Shown in pieces: positions 26,724-36,379 of a stretch of 64,000 bases of DNA (positions are counted from its first letter, which is position 1; every line of letters begins with the position of its first letter). The notes beneath the pieces are model-generated. The model was not told the DNA's origin. It saw only the letters and a program-made list of their open reading frames with translations, and made no database searches. Origin of the DNA: Curtobacterium sp. MCPF17_052 (GTDB lineage: Bacteria > Actinomycetota > Actinomycetes > Actinomycetales > Microbacteriaceae); NCBI RefSeq assembly GCF_003234085.1, contig NZ_QKSD01000007.1, positions 62,001-126,000 on the forward strand, given 5' to 3'. The position numbers and the translations under genes were made by a program.

Positions 26724-28769
26724 TCAGACGACCTCGAAGACGTGGATGCCGGGGCCGTAGGCCGTGAACCCGGTGCCGGCGGGGCGGTGCCGGTCGTGGT
26801 CGCGGTGCTTCTCGCTGGACCAGGCCAGCCGGTACGCGAAGACGTCCTCGCGCGTCGGCAGCGTCAGGTCGCGGGTGCGTCCACTGCCGTGCACCACCAC
26901 CAGCACGCGGTCGTAGGGCTCGTGCTCCGGCGTCGACTCGACGAAGTACTGCAGGGCACGGTGGATGGGCTGGTCCCAGCCCTCGGCCGTCATCGCCTGT
27001 CCGTCCGGGCCGTACCAGGTCATCCGCGACGCCGAGGGCGTGGTCTGCCCGGGGACGCCGAACCGCGACGGACGGAGTGCCGGGTGCGCCGCACGGAGCC
27101 GGGTCAGGGCGGCCATCGCCTCGGTCATGGACTCGGCGTCCTCGTCGTCCGACCAGTCCACCGGTGTCAGGTCGTCGGAGACGACGTAGGCGTTGTTGTT
27201 GCCGTTCTGGGTCCGGCTGCGCTCGTCACCCGCGGTGATCATCGGCACGCCGGCGGAGAGCAGCACGGTCGCCATCAGGTTCCGCATCGAGCGCCCGCGC
27301 GCCGCACGGACGCCCCGGTCCGCGGTGTCGCCCTCGATGCCGTGGTTGAACGAGCGGTTGTCGTTCGAGCCGTCGCGGTTCTCCTCGCCGTTCGCCTCGT
27401 TGTGCTTCGCGTCGAAGGACACCAGGTCGTGCAGGGTGAAGCCGTCGTGGGCGGTCACGAAGTTGACGCCGGACAGCGGGCCGCGCTCTGCCCCGAACAG
27501 GTGGCGCGAACCGGTGAGGGCCCCGGCGAGCGCCCCGATCCCGGCGTCCGGGGCGCCGCGGCGTCGTTCGTCGGCGATGTCCTCGAGCCAGAACTTCCGC
27601 ACCGTGTCGCGGAACCCGTCGTTCCACTCGAGGGTGCGGGCACCGAAGGAACCGGTACGCCACCCGTCCGGCCCGACGTCCCACGGTTCCGCGATGACGA
27701 GCGTGTCCTGCAGGTCGGGGTGGTTCCGGATCCGCTCGAGCAGCGGGTGCTCGGGGTCGAACACGTGGTCGGCGTCGCGGGCCAGCGACGCCATCAGGTC
27801 GAAGCGGAAGCCGTCGACCTGGACCTCGCGCGCCCAGTAGCGCAGGCTGTCGAGGACCAGGTCGGCGGTCGCCGTCACCGAGGTGTCGACGGTGTTGCCG
27901 CAGCCCGTCGTGTCGTAGTAGGTGTCGGTGTCCGACCAGCGGTAGCGGCCGGCACCGTCGATCCCGCGGAGCGAGGTCGTGGGGCCGCCGAGACCCTCTT
28001 CCGCGGTGTGGTTGTAGACGACGTCGAGGACCACCTGGATCCCCGCCTCGTGCAGCAGCCGGACCATGCCCTTGAACTCGCGGAGCACCCCGTCGGCACC
28101 GGCGGCCCGGGCTCCGGCGGAGGCGTGGCCCGCGTGCGGTGCGAAGAAGCCGAGCGTGTTGTAGCCCCACGCGTTCTCACGCCCGGCCTCGCGCAGCCAG
28201 CGCTCGGTGTCGAACGCCTGCACGGGCAGCAGCTCCAGCGTCGTCACGCCGATGCGCTGCAGGTGGGCGATGGTGCTCTCGTGCGCGATGCCGGCGTACG
28301 TGCCACGGAGCTCCTCGGGGACGGCCGGGTTCGCGCTCGTGAAGGTCCGGACGTTCGCCTCGTAGACGACGGCCCGGTCGAGGGGGACGACGGGCTTCGT
28401 GACGCCGCCCCAGTCGAAGTCGCCGTCGACGACGACGCTGGTCCAGCGGGTGCCGTCGGCGCCGGCCTCGGCTTCGGCGCCGGTCGCGACGATCCCGCGT
28501 GCGTACGGGTCGAGGAGCGGGCGCGTCGGGTCGAAATCGTGCCGTGGTCCCGACGGTCCGTCCACGAGCAGGTGGTACGTGTCCCCGACCCGCACGCCGG
28601 GCGTGCTGGCGCTCCACTCGTCGGTGTCGCCCCGGCGTGCCAGGGGGAAGGCGCCCCGGCCGTCGACGACCACCGTCACCGCGGTCGCCGAGGCTGACCG
28701 CACCGTCATCCGGGGGTCGCCGTCGTCGACCCGGAAGCCGGGCGTGGTCTCGGTCGCGGTCTCGTACAC
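26724..28769 (-). CDS. glgX: Glycogen debranching enzyme
   Basis: 681 residues. CBM48 at the N-terminus (RHDFDPTRPLLDPYAR), then a GH13_11 barrel: VVLDVVYNHTAEEG, VDGFRFDLMASLARD (nucleophile), VIAEPWDVGPDGWRTGSF (acid) and FVTAHDGFTLHDLVS, with the GlgX/TreX signature NGEENRDGSNDNRSFNHG. It removes alpha-1,6 branches. GTG start with a TACCCT box (28776-28781) 6 nt upstream: leaderless. It sits upstream of glgE-glgB, 85 nt apart, and divergently from the desulfurase gene. Confidence 0.94.
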   Translation of the reverse strand: MYETATETTPGFRVDDGDPRMTVRSASATAVTVVVDGRGAFPLARRGDTDEWSASTPGVRVGDTYHLLVDGPSGPRHDFDPTRPLLDPYARGIVATGAEAEAGADGTRWTSVVVDGDFDWGGVTKPVVPLDRAVVYEANVRTFTSANPAVPEELRGTYAGIAHESTIAHLQRIGVTTLELLPVQAFDTERWLREAGRENAWGYNTLGFFAPHAGHASAGARAAGADGVLREFKGMVRLLHEAGIQVVLDVVYNHTAEEGLGGPTTSLRGIDGAGRYRWSDTDTYYDTTGCGNTVDTSVTATADLVLDSLRYWAREVQVDGFRFDLMASLARDADHVFDPEHPLLERIRNHPDLQDTLVIAEPWDVGPDGWRTGSFGARTLEWNDGFRDTVRKFWLEDIADERRRGAPDAGIGALAGALTGSRHLFGAERGPLSGVNFVTAHDGFTLHDLVSFDAKHNEANGEENRDGSNDNRSFNHGIEGDTADRGVRAARGRSMRNLMATVLLSAGVPMITAGDERSRTQNGNNNAYVVSDDLTPVDWSDDEDAESMTEAMAALTRLRAAHPALRPSRFGVPGQTTPSASRMTWYGPDGQAMTAEGWDQPIHRALQYFVESTPEHEPYDRVLVVVHGSGRTRDLTLPTREDVFAYRLAWSSEKHRDHDRHRPAGTGFTAYGPGIHVFEVV

Positions 28770-28827
28770 GCCCCCAGGGTACGAGGCCGACCGGGTATCC
28801 TGAAAACGCTCCAGAAAGGGGTACCCC

Positions 28828-29991
28828 GTGCCCGTCTACCTCGACCACGCCGCGACGACGCCGATCCTGCCCGCGGCGCTCGCCGCGTTCACCGACGCGT
28901 TGGCGACGGTCGGCAACCCGTCGTCGATCCACAGTGCCGGCCAGCACGCCCGGATGCTGCTCGAGGACGGTCGTGCCCGTGTCGCCGCGTCGCTCGGCGC
29001 CGACCCGGTGGAAGTCGTCTTCACCTCGGGCGGGACCGAGAGCATCAACCTCGCGGTGAAGGGGTTGTTCTGGGCGCGGCAGCGCGACCGTCGGCGCCCC
29101 CGCATCGTGGTGCCCGCGGGGGAGCACCACGCCACCGTCGACACGGTCGACTGGCTGGAGCGCCACGAGGGTGCTGTCGTCGACGTCGTCCCGCTCGACG
29201 CGCAGGGTCGCGTCGACCTGGCCGGACTGGAGGCCCGACTCGCCTCCGCCGACGACGTCGCTCTGGTCACGTTCCTGTGGGCGAACAACGAGGTCGGCAC
29301 CATGCAGCCCGTCGAGCGGATCGTGGCGCTCGCGCACGCGGTCGGCGTCCCGGTGCACAGCGACGCGGTCGCCGCCTACGGGCAGGTCCCGGTGGACTTC
29401 GCCGCCTCCGGGCTCGATGCGCTGAGCGTCTCGGCGCACAAGATCGGTGGTCCGGTCGGGGTCGGCGCGCTCGTGCTCGGCCGACGCGCGGTCGTCGAAC
29501 CGCTCATCCACGGCGGCGGCCAGCAGCGCCAGGTGCGGAGCGGCACGCAGGACGCCCCGGGTGCCGCGGCCTTCGGGGTCGCCGCCGCCGCACCGCACGC
29601 CGACGTCCGGCACCTGCGGGACCGGTTGGTCGACGGGGTCCGGGCCGCGGTGCCGTCCGCGGTGCTGATGGGGGACCCGGTCGACCGGCTGCCGAACAAC
29701 GCGCACTTCACGTTCCCGGGTTGCGAGGGGGACTCGCTGCTGTTCCTGCTCGACGCCGCCGGGGTCGCCGTGTCCACCGGGTCGGCCTGTCAGGCCGGGG
29801 TGCCGGAGGCCTCGCACGTGCTGCTCGCGATGGGCCTCGGTGAGGACGACGCCCGCGGTGCACTCCGGATCACCCTCGGGCACACCTCGACCGAGCAGGA
29901 CGTTGACGCCTTCCTCCGGGCGCTGCCGGTCGCCGTCGAGCGTGCCGGTGCGGCGGGTCTGGCGCGCCGGGAGCCCTCGCTCGGGCGCTGA
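28828..29991 (+). CDS. Cysteine desulfurase (NifS/IscS family)
   Basis: 387 residues. Fold-type I PLP enzyme: YLDHAATTP at the start, [20 protein letters not shown], the cofactor Lys in [12 protein letters not shown] and the active Cys in [16 protein letters not shown]. It moves sulfur from cysteine to a protein persulfide for tRNA thiolation or Fe-S assembly. In many actinobacteria mnmA follows this gene; here prfB does, so the sulfur acceptor is not given by context. GTG start with AGAAAGGGG upstream; TATCCT at 28796-28801 is a likely -10 box. Confidence 0.92.
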   Translation: MPVYLDHAATTPILPAALAAFTDALATVGNPSSIHSAGQHARMLLEDGRARVAASLGADPVEVVFTSGGTESINLAVKGLFWARQRDRRRPRIVVPAGEHHATVDTVDWLERHEGAVVDVVPLDAQGRVDLAGLEARLASADDVALVTFLWANNEVGTMQPVERIVALAHAVGVPVHSDAVAAYGQVPVDFAASGLDALSVSAHKIGGPVGVGALVLGRRAVVEPLIHGGGQQRQVRSGTQDAPGAAAFGVAAAAPHADVRHLRDRLVDGVRAAVPSAVLMGDPVDRLPNNAHFTFPGCEGDSLLFLLDAAGVAVSTGSACQAGVPEASHVLLAMGLGEDDARGALRITLGHTSTEQDVDAFLRALPVAVERAGAAGLARREPSLGR

Positions 29992-30034
29992 GTCCGGCGT
30001 CGAGCCGGACGCCCGGCCGGTAGGATCGGGGACC

Positions 30035-31144
30035 ATGGTCGAACTGGACATCAGCGAGCAGGTCAACGCCCTCCGAGTGACCTTCGGGAACATCCGCTCC
30101 GTGGTCGACGTCGACCGGCTGGAGCGTGAGATCGCCGAGCTCAGCGAGCAGGCCGGTGCGCCCGACCTCTGGGACGACACCGACCACGCGCAGCAGGTCA
30201 CCAGCGCGCTCGCGCACCGACAGTCCGAGCTGAAGAAGCTCACCGCCACCGCACAGCGCCTCGACGACCTCGAGGTCCTGGTCCAGATGGCGAACGAGGC
30301 CGAGGACCAGGAGTCCGCCGACGAGGCGGCCGAGGAACTCAAGGCCATCACGAAGACCATGGGCGAGCTCGAGGTCCAGACGCTCCTCGACGGCGAGTAC
30401 GACGACCGTCCGGCCGTGATCACGATCCGTGCCGGTGCCGGTGGGGTCGACGCGGCGGACTTCGCCGAGATGCTCATGCGCATGTACCTGCGGTACGCCG
30501 AGCAGCACGACCAGAAGGTCACCGTGATGGACACCTCCTACGCGGAAGAGGCCGGCATCAAGTCCGCCACGTTCGAGGTCGACGGCCCGCACGCGTTCGG
30601 CACGCTGTCGGTCGAGGCCGGCACCCACCGCCTGGTCCGCATGTCGCCGTTCGGTGCCGCGGGCAAGCGCCAGACGTCCTTCGCCGCGGTGGAGGTCATC
30701 CCGCTCATGCCGGAGACCATGGTCATCGACATCCCGGAGAACGACATCCGTGTCGACGTCTTCCGGTCCTCCGGCCCCGGCGGACAGTCCGTCAACACGA
30801 CCGACTCCGCCGTGCGCCTGACCCACCTGCCGACCGGCACCGTCGTCTCGATGCAGAACGAGAAGTCGCAGATCCAGAACCGTGCCGCCGCCATGCGCGT
30901 GCTGCAGTCGCGCCTCCTGCTCCTGAAGAAGGAGGAGGAGAGCGCGAAGAAGAAGGAACTGGCCGGCACGATCACGGCCAGCTGGGGCGACCAGATCCGC
31001 AACTACGTCCTGGCGCCGTACCAGATGGTCAAGGACCTGCGGACCGAGTACGAGGTCAACAACCCGTCGGCGGTCTTCGACGGTGACCTGGACGGCTTCA
31101 TCAACGCCGGCATCCGGTGGCGCAAGCGTCCCGACGAGGACTGA
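30035..31144 (+). CDS. prfB: Peptide chain release factor 2
   Basis: 369 residues. Stop-codon recognition motif SPF ([19 protein letters not shown]) identifies RF2 (UGA/UAA), and GGQ in [20 protein letters not shown] is the hydrolysis motif. Encoded in one frame: the programmed +1 frameshift of many RF2 genes is absent, as usual in actinobacteria. TAGGAT at 30021-30026 lies 8 nt before the ATG, so the mRNA is probably leaderless. It precedes ftsE, the conserved actinobacterial order prfB-ftsE-ftsX-smpB. Confidence 0.97.
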   Translation: MVELDISEQVNALRVTFGNIRSVVDVDRLEREIAELSEQAGAPDLWDDTDHAQQVTSALAHRQSELKKLTATAQRLDDLEVLVQMANEAEDQESADEAAEELKAITKTMGELEVQTLLDGEYDDRPAVITIRAGAGGVDAADFAEMLMRMYLRYAEQHDQKVTVMDTSYAEEAGIKSATFEVDGPHAFGTLSVEAGTHRLVRMSPFGAAGKRQTSFAAVEVIPLMPETMVIDIPENDIRVDVFRSSGPGGQSVNTTDSAVRLTHLPTGTVVSMQNEKSQIQNRAAAMRVLQSRLLLLKKEEESAKKKELAGTITASWGDQIRNYVLAPYQMVKDLRTEYEVNNPSAVFDGDLDGFINAGIRWRKRPDED

Positions 31145-31237
31145 GCCCGATCCGGCACCGATCTGAGCGACCCCGCGGGTTCCTGAGCCGCGCGCCTGGA
31201 GCGGGAACACCGGTTCGCGACCTACCCTGATCCGGTC

Positions 31238-31993
31238 ATGATCAAATTCGACCAGGTCACCAAGGTGTACTCGGGCAACCCGAGTCCCGCCCTCGACAAC
31301 GTCACCCTCGAGATCCTCAAGGGTGAGTTCGTCTTCCTCGTCGGTGCGTCCGGCTCCGGGAAGTCGAGCTTCCTCCGGCTCGTCCTCAAGGAGGAGAAGC
31401 CCTCCCGCGGGCAGATCCACGTCCTCGGACAGCGTCTCGGCGCGCTCTCGTCCCGCAAGGTCCCGTACTTCCGCCGCAACCTCGGCGTCGTGTTCCAGGA
31501 CTTCCGACTGCTGCCGAACAAGAACGTCTTCGACAACGTCGCGTTCTCGCTGCAGGTGATCGGCAAGAGCAAGGGCTTCATCAGCGAGTCCGTCACCGAC
31601 GTGCTCAAGCTCGTCGGGCTCTCCGGGAAGGCGACCCGCATGCCGCACGAGCTCTCCGGCGGTGAGCAGCAGCGCGTGGCGATCGCCCGCGCCGTCGTGA
31701 ACAAGCCCGCCGTCCTGCTGGCCGACGAACCGACCGGCAACCTCGACCCGACGACGTCGGCGGGCATCATGGCGCTGCTCGAACGCATCAACCAAGGAGG
31801 CACGACGATCCTGATGGCGACGCACGACGCGAGCATCGTGAACCAGATGCAGCGGCGGGTCATCGAGCTCTCCGGCGGCACGGTCCTCCGTGACGAGCAG
31901 GCCGGCGGCTACCAGACCCAGGCCCTGCCCATCCAGCGCGGCGGCGTCTCGAACACGACCGGCATCCAGACCATCCCGGGGCTCATCCGATGA
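31238..31993 (+). CDS. ftsE: Cell-division ATP-binding protein FtsE
   Basis: 251 residues. ABC ATPase with Walker [13 protein letters not shown]-loop [18 protein letters not shown], signature [15 protein letters not shown] and Walker [14 protein letters not shown]-loop ATHD. A C-terminal extension of about 30 residues past the usual end is polar. FtsE drives FtsX to activate peptidoglycan hydrolases at the division site. TACCCT at 31223-31228 is the likely -10 box, 9 nt before the ATG. The stop overlaps the ftsX start (ATGA). Confidence 0.96.
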   Translation: MIKFDQVTKVYSGNPSPALDNVTLEILKGEFVFLVGASGSGKSSFLRLVLKEEKPSRGQIHVLGQRLGALSSRKVPYFRRNLGVVFQDFRLLPNKNVFDNVAFSLQVIGKSKGFISESVTDVLKLVGLSGKATRMPHELSGGEQQRVAIARAVVNKPAVLLADEPTGNLDPTTSAGIMALLERINQGGTTILMATHDASIVNQMQRRVIELSGGTVLRDEQAGGYQTQALPIQRGGVSNTTGIQTIPGLIR

Positions 31994-32904
31994 GGCTCGG
32001 ACTCGTCATGGCCGAGGTCGGTTCCGGCCTCCGTCGGAACGCCTCGATGGTCGTCTCCGTCGTCCTGGTGACCTTCATCTCGCTGACCTTCGTCGGCACC
32101 GCGATCCTGCTCCAGATGCAGATCAACCAGATGAAGGGCTACTGGTACGACCGGGCCCAGGTCGCCGTCTACCTCTGCACCGACACCGACACCACGGGCA
32201 ACTGCACCGGGGCGAAGGCGACCGACGACCAACGTGCCCAGATCAAGCAGCAGCTCGAGTCGTCCACGCTGAAGCCGTACATCGAGAAGGCGTACTTCGA
32301 GGACCAGCAGGACGCGTACACACGGTTCAAGCAGCAGTTCAAGGACTCGCCCGCCACGGAGTTCGTCAAGCCCGAGTATCTCAACGAGACGTTCTGGGTG
32401 AACCTGAAGAACCCGTCGCAGGCCGACGTCCTGGTCGAGAGCCTGTCCAAGGTCGCGGGCGTGCAGAGCGTCGTCGACCAGCGCGGGTACCTGCAGCCGA
32501 TCTTCAACCTGCTCAACGCCTCGTCGTACACGGCGATCGGCATCGCGGGGCTGATGCTCGTCGCGGCGGTCCTCTTGATCGCCACCACGATCCGGTTGTC
32601 GGCGTTCTCGAGACGACGGGAACTCGGCATCATGCGGCTGGTGGGAGCCTCGAACCGGTTCATCCAGACGCCGTTCGTGCTCGAGGGGGTGATCGCCGCC
32701 GCGGTCGGAGCCGTGCTCGCGGGTGGTGCGATCACGGCCGTGGTCTGGTTCTTCGTCCGCAACTACCTGACGAAGCGGTTCTCCGGGACGGCGTTCATCG
32801 GGATGGACGACGCGGCGGTCGTCGTCCCGGCGGTCATCGTGATCGGTGTCGTCCTGGCGGCCGTCTCGGCCTCCATCGCGATCCGTCGGTACCTGAAGGT
32901 CTGA
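31990..32904 (+). CDS. ftsX: Cell-division permease FtsX
   Basis: 304 residues. One N-terminal membrane span (about 20-45), a large extracellular domain (about 46-175) and three C-terminal spans (about 180-300), the standard FtsX topology; the segment [20 protein letters not shown] between TM2 and TM3 is diagnostic. Two Cys residues ([15 protein letters not shown]) near the start of the outer domain could form a disulfide, as in mycobacterial FtsX. Works with FtsE to control a periplasmic hydrolase such as RipC. Confidence 0.95.
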   Translation: MRLGLVMAEVGSGLRRNASMVVSVVLVTFISLTFVGTAILLQMQINQMKGYWYDRAQVAVYLCTDTDTTGNCTGAKATDDQRAQIKQQLESSTLKPYIEKAYFEDQQDAYTRFKQQFKDSPATEFVKPEYLNETFWVNLKNPSQADVLVESLSKVAGVQSVVDQRGYLQPIFNLLNASSYTAIGIAGLMLVAAVLLIATTIRLSAFSRRRELGIMRLVGASNRFIQTPFVLEGVIAAAVGAVLAGGAITAVVWFFVRNYLTKRFSGTAFIGMDDAAVVVPAVIVIGVVLAAVSASIAIRRYLKV

Positions 32905-32937
32905 GCCGAGCACCGGCCCTCACGCGGGTCGCCACGT

Positions 32938-32993
32938 CGGGAGGCCCGCACACCGTAACCGGGGAGATCCCGGGAAGGTGCGCGGGCCTCCCG
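32938..32993 (+). terminator. Hairpin downstream of ftsX
   Basis: Stem cgggaggcccgc (32938-32949) pairs with gcgggcctcccg (32982-32993) with a 32-nt internal region that can fold further. It is a diverged relative of the gggaggcccg palindromes and lies between ftsX and the smpB promoter (TATGCT at 33002-33007). Confidence 0.6.
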
Positions 32994-33055
32994 GCGTTCG
33001 ATATGCTGGGCGGCTCGCGCGCAGCGCGGACACACCGAACGAAGAGGAGCCGGGC

Positions 33056-33532
33056 ATGGCGAAGGAACGCGGGGAGAAGGTCGTCGCGACGAACCGTCGT
33101 GCGCGCCACGACTACCTCATCGAGGACACGTACGAGGCCGGCATGGTGCTCAGCGGGACCGAGGTGAAGTCGCTGCGTGAAGGCCGGGCGTCGCTCGTCG
33201 ACGGGTACGCGTTCGTGGACGCGGGGGAGGCGTGGCTCGACGCCGTGCACATCCCCGAGTACACCGAGGGGACGTGGAACAACCATGCTCCCCGTCGGAA
33301 GCGGAAGCTGCTCCTCCACAAGCAGGAGATCGTGAAGATCTCGCACAAGACGGCACAGGGTGGCTACACGCTCGTGCCGATGAAGATCTACTTCCACGAC
33401 GGTCGGGCCAAGGTCGAGATCGCGGTCGCGAAGGGCAAGCGCGAGTTCGACAAGCGCCAGGCGCTGCGCGAGAAGACCGACAAGCGCGAGGCCGAGCGGG
33501 CCATGCGCTCCCGCAACCGTCTCGGCGAGTGA
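33056..33532 (+). CDS. smpB: SsrA-binding protein SmpB
   Basis: 158 residues from an ATG with an AGAGGAG site. SmpB OB-fold motifs: [60 protein letters not shown] and the basic tail [20 protein letters not shown]. It delivers tmRNA to stalled ribosomes. The tmRNA gene follows 124 nt downstream, the usual actinobacterial arrangement. Confidence 0.97.
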   Translation: MAKERGEKVVATNRRARHDYLIEDTYEAGMVLSGTEVKSLREGRASLVDGYAFVDAGEAWLDAVHIPEYTEGTWNNHAPRRKRKLLLHKQEIVKISHKTAQGGYTLVPMKIYFHDGRAKVEIAVAKGKREFDKRQALREKTDKREAERAMRSRNRLGE

Positions 33533-33559
33533 CCAGCCAGCTCGACTAGCATGGGACGC

Positions 33560-33611
33560 GTTCAGTCGGTAGACTGAACAGCTGCCTGGCCCGGTTCATC
33601 CGGGCACCAGG
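33560..33611 (+). promoter_or_regulatory. Two hairpins and -10 box between smpB and ssrA
   Basis: Hairpin 1: gttcagtc (33560-33567) / gactgaac (33572-33579), perfect 8-bp stem, which contains the -10-like TAGACT (33570-33575). Hairpin 2: gcctggcccgg/ccgggcaccaggc (33584-33611). The second could terminate smpB; the first overlaps a likely ssrA promoter, so read-through and independent transcription may both feed tmRNA. Confidence 0.5.
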
Positions 33612-33656
33612 CTTGGCAACTCAACAGCGTGACAGCGGTTCGCACGACGGCCTGCA

Positions 33657-34034
33657 TGGGGATGATCGGTTTCGACATTGCCTGTGTGCCGACGGGAAGC
33701 GGGCCGAGGACCCACGGTCATCTCGTCAACGATCCGTGGAAAACAACAAGTGCCAATTCCAAGCGCACTGACTTCGCTCTCGCTGCGTAAGCAGCCCAGC
33801 ACATGAAGTCCGTCGGCCAGGTGATCGTCTTCTAACCTGAGTTCCGGCGTCATCCAGAGGACTTGCTGCACGGTTGCGCCTCAGGGCCGTGCGGGACTTG
33901 CACTGAGACTGGGCCCGTCGTCCGAGAAGCCGGTAGCAACGGACGGGGCCGAGCAGAACGAACATCCGGATACGCCCGTAGAAGACGTCGAATTGCAGCG
34001 ATGGACGGGGGTTCGATTCCCCCCATCTCCACCA
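33657..34034 (+). ncRNA. ssrA: Transfer-messenger RNA (tmRNA)
   Basis: The 5' end ggggatgatcggtttcgaca and the 3' end ggttcgattccccccatctcc plus acca form the tRNA-like domain; acceptor arm ggggatg pairs with catctcc (one G-U). The resume codon region encodes the tag ANSKRTDFALAA from gcc at 33752 to the taa at 33788-33790, ending in the ALAA degron. With SmpB it rescues stalled ribosomes and marks proteins for proteolysis. Length about 378 nt is normal. Confidence 0.97.
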
Positions 34035-34073
34035 CCTGCCGATCGTCGGACCGCTGTCACGTGAGTCGCCATC

Positions 34074-34111
34074 GAAGGCCCTGCACCGTTCCCGGACGGT
34101 GCAGGGCCTTC
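34074..34111 (+). terminator. Terminator downstream of ssrA
   Basis: Perfect 16-bp stem (34074-34089 gaaggccctgcaccgt with 34096-34111) around a 6-nt loop, 40 nt after the tmRNA 3' end. Confidence 0.85.
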
Positions 34112-34227
34112 GGCATGTCCGGGACCGGTGTCGGGACTGGCCCGATCCTGTCCTGCCGGGTGCGAGGGCTACGCTCCGGGACACGGCGCCGCACCCCGTC
34201 GGCGCCGTCCCGAACGAGAGGTACACC

Positions 34228-34995
34228 GTGCAGGAGATCGCGATCCGAGTCCGTCTGCGGGAGCAGGACCGTCTGGGCCTGGCCGAGTACGAGCGCATCG
34301 TGGGGTCGGTCGCCTCCGTCGCCGCCGTGGTCGCATGGCTGCCGACGCCCGAAGCACGGCTGGTGCTGCGCGGTCGTGGTGCCGAGCCGGTGCGTCTCGA
34401 GACCGTGTCCTACGGTGCGGTGTTCGAGATGCTCGTCGTGATGGACCAGCACACTCCGGGTGTCGAACGGGCGGCGGCTGCGGTCGCGGCGTTGCTCGAG
34501 TCGGTCCGGCACGAGCACGTCGAGGACGACGTCGCCGGGATCGCGGGGGAGCTGGACCGCCTGGACCGTTCCGCTCCGCGTGGACGGTCGGCGCCCGAGC
34601 GTGCGCTCCGGACGTTCCTGGAGGGTGCCCGTGCGGATGCGTCGGCACGGAAGTCCACGACGCGACTGCGCGCTGCGCAGGCGCTGCTGCGGCTCGCCGA
34701 GTCCGGTGCCGAGGTCCTGGTCGAGCGGGTCGAGGACGCCCTGGCACCGGTCGTCAGCGAACAGGCGGTCGACGTGCTCGTGGACACCGGTTCGGCCGTC
34801 GTCGTCGAGCCGGTCGACGGTGTCGAGTCGGCCGCTGCGCCCGAGCCCGCCCCCCTGCAGCCGGAGAAGCCGTCCGCCGAGAAGGACAGCAAGAAGAGAG
34901 ACGGCAAGAAGAAGGACGGCAAGAAGAAGGACGGCAAGAAGAAGGACAGCAAGAAGAAGGACAGCAAGAAGAAGGACGGCAAGAAGAAGAAGTAG
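34228..34995 (+). CDS. Unknown protein with Lys-rich tandem-repeat tail
   Basis: 255 residues from GTG, with GAGAGG 6 nt upstream; TACGCT (34170-34175) may be the -10 box. The first 200 residues are mostly helical, Ala/Arg/Glu-rich, with no recognised domain (VQEIAIRVRLREQDRLGLAE at the start). The last 37 residues are almost only Lys, Asp, Gly and Ser in 5-residue repeats (KKDGK, KKDSK). Such tails bind nucleic acid or polyphosphate in histone-like actinobacterial proteins; here the role is unknown. Convergent with the flavin monooxygenase gene. Confidence 0.7.
   Translation: MQEIAIRVRLREQDRLGLAEYERIVGSVASVAAVVAWLPTPEARLVLRGRGAEPVRLETVSYGAVFEMLVVMDQHTPGVERAAAAVAALLESVRHEHVEDDVAGIAGELDRLDRSAPRGRSAPERALRTFLEGARADASARKSTTRLRAAQALLRLAESGAEVLVERVEDALAPVVSEQAVDVLVDTGSAVVVEPVDGVESAAAPEPAPLQPEKPSAEKDSKKRDGKKKDGKKKDGKKKDSKKKDSKKKDGKKKK
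34885..34989 (+). repeat. Seven 15-bp tandem repeats encoding the Lys-rich tail
   Basis: Units of gacggcaagaagaag or gacagcaagaagaag start at 34885, 34900, 34915, 34930, 34945, 34960 and 34975; only the first has a base change in its last codon (aga). Near identity suggests recent expansion by slippage. Confidence 0.9.
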
Positions 34996-35004
34996 CGTCG
35001 CAAG

Positions 35005-35064
35005 ACGCAACCCCGGCGTCAGGACGCAACGCTGTGACGTGCCGTCCTGACGCCGGGGTTGCGT
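35005..35064. terminator. Bidirectional terminator (acgcaacc family, copy 2)
   Basis: Perfect 22-bp stem: 35005-35026 (acgcaaccccggcgtcagga then cg) pairs with 35043-35064. It lies between convergent genes and shares its outer arm with the structure at 22029. Confidence 0.85.
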
Positions 35065-35074
35065 TGTGCGGAAG

Positions 35075-36379
35075 TCAGAAGTCGAACAGGTTCTGCCGCA
35101 GACCGCCCGCGCCGTACTCGCGGCGGAGGATCCCGCGCTGGCGGAGCACCGGCACCAGGTCGCCGAGCATCCGATACACCTGCGCCGGGTGCAGGTCGCC
35201 GGACAGGATCACCCCGTCGTTGTCGGCGTCCGACCCGAGCTCCTCGATGAAGTCCGCGAACTCCTCCGCCGTCCCGACGAAGCCCGAGCGGTCCGCGACC
35301 CGGCCGAGGCGGGCCTTCCGCGTGAGCAGTTCGCGCAGGGGTGCGTCCGGGGTGTCCCCGAGGAGCCCCCGGACGGTGCCGGCCGAGACGTGGTCTGCGA
35401 AGGTGCCGGCGGGAATCGGCGCGTCGAGGTCGAGTGCGAGCAGGTCGGTCTCGGAGTCGCTCGACCACGCGAGCGCGACCGTGCGGAGGTCCTCGTCGGT
35501 CGGGTGCCGGGACGCTTCGACGATGCGGTCGGCCTCCTCCGGTGACTCCACCACGACGGGCTTGAGCACGAACAGGACGCGGAGGTCCTCCGGTCGGCGT
35601 CCGACCTCGGCGGCGGCGGCGTGCACCTTCGTCCGGTAGGTGGCGACCGCAGCGGCCGACAGGGGAGCGAGCGCGAGCTGCACGTCGGAGTGTGCGCCCG
35701 CGAAGCCGAGTCCGCGGCCGGAACCACCGGGGGAGACCACGACCGGGTCGGACTCGAGCGGCAGGGCGTTCAGCGGCCCCGCGGTCCGGAAGTACCGGCC
35801 CTCGTGGGTGAACGCGTCGAGTTCGGATCCATCGGCGAAGTGCCAGTCCGACTCGGACTGCAGGTGTCCCGACCCCCACGAGTGCCAGAGCCGACGGAGC
35901 AGGCCGATCCACTCCTCGGCGCGGTCGTAGGCGGCGTCGTGCGGCAGCGGGTCGAGACCGGCGTGCCGAGCGCTGCCGACGTCGGTGACGACGTTGACGC
36001 CGAGCCGGTCCGACGACAGGTGCGCGAGCGTCGCCAGCTGTCGGGCTGCCAGGTACGGCGGGGTGACGCCGGCGTTCACGGTCGGCGCGATGCCGATGTG
36101 CCGTGTCGCGGCGAACAGCCACGGCGCGAGCAGCAGCGGGTCGTGCTTCGGCCCGCCGTACGCCTGCCGGATCCGCAGGTCGAGGGTCGTCGGGTTCCCG
36201 AGCGAGATCGCGTCCTCGGCGATGACCAGGTCGAGGCCGGCGTCCTCGAGGGCACGGACGGCCTGCTGGTACATCTCCGGTCTGGTCCAGTCGTGGCCCC
36301 AGTGCCAGTCCGCTCGACCCCATGCCTGCGGGCCGAAGCCGCGCGAGAAGAAGTAACCGACGTGCTGCATCCTCGCCAT
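35075..36379 (-). CDS. LLM-class flavin-dependent monooxygenase (NtaA/SnaA/DszA family)
   Basis: 434 residues, TIM-barrel luciferase-like enzyme of the two-component, FMNH2-dependent type. Signatures: LDLVIAEDAISLG, KHDPLLLAPWLFAATRHIGI, RLGVNVVTDVG, and the HEGRYFRTAGPLN region typical of NtaA-like proteins. Such enzymes oxidise organosulfur or aminopolycarboxylate compounds. The ATG overlaps the stop of the sulfhydrylase gene (ATGA), so the two are co-translated, which favours a sulfur-scavenging role; the substrate is unknown and no reductase gene is adjacent. Confidence 0.88.
   Translation of the reverse strand: MARMQHVGYFFSRGFGPQAWGRADWHWGHDWTRPEMYQQAVRALEDAGLDLVIAEDAISLGNPTTLDLRIRQAYGGPKHDPLLLAPWLFAATRHIGIAPTVNAGVTPPYLAARQLATLAHLSSDRLGVNVVTDVGSARHAGLDPLPHDAAYDRAEEWIGLLRRLWHSWGSGHLQSESDWHFADGSELDAFTHEGRYFRTAGPLNALPLESDPVVVSPGGSGRGLGFAGAHSDVQLALAPLSAAAVATYRTKVHAAAAEVGRRPEDLRVLFVLKPVVVESPEEADRIVEASRHPTDEDLRTVALAWSSDSETDLLALDLDAPIPAGTFADHVSAGTVRGLLGDTPDAPLRELLTRKARLGRVADRSGFVGTAEEFADFIEELGSDADNDGVILSGDLHPAQVYRMLGDLVPVLRQRGILRREYGAGGLRQNLFDF

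Noticed and set aside
30035..31144. Programmed frameshift in prfB
   Set aside because: The gene is read in one frame; no internal UGA or slippery ctttga site near codon 25.
33596..34298. Several short minus-strand frames over the tmRNA gene
   Set aside because: They overlap a well-defined tmRNA; no ribosome binding sites.
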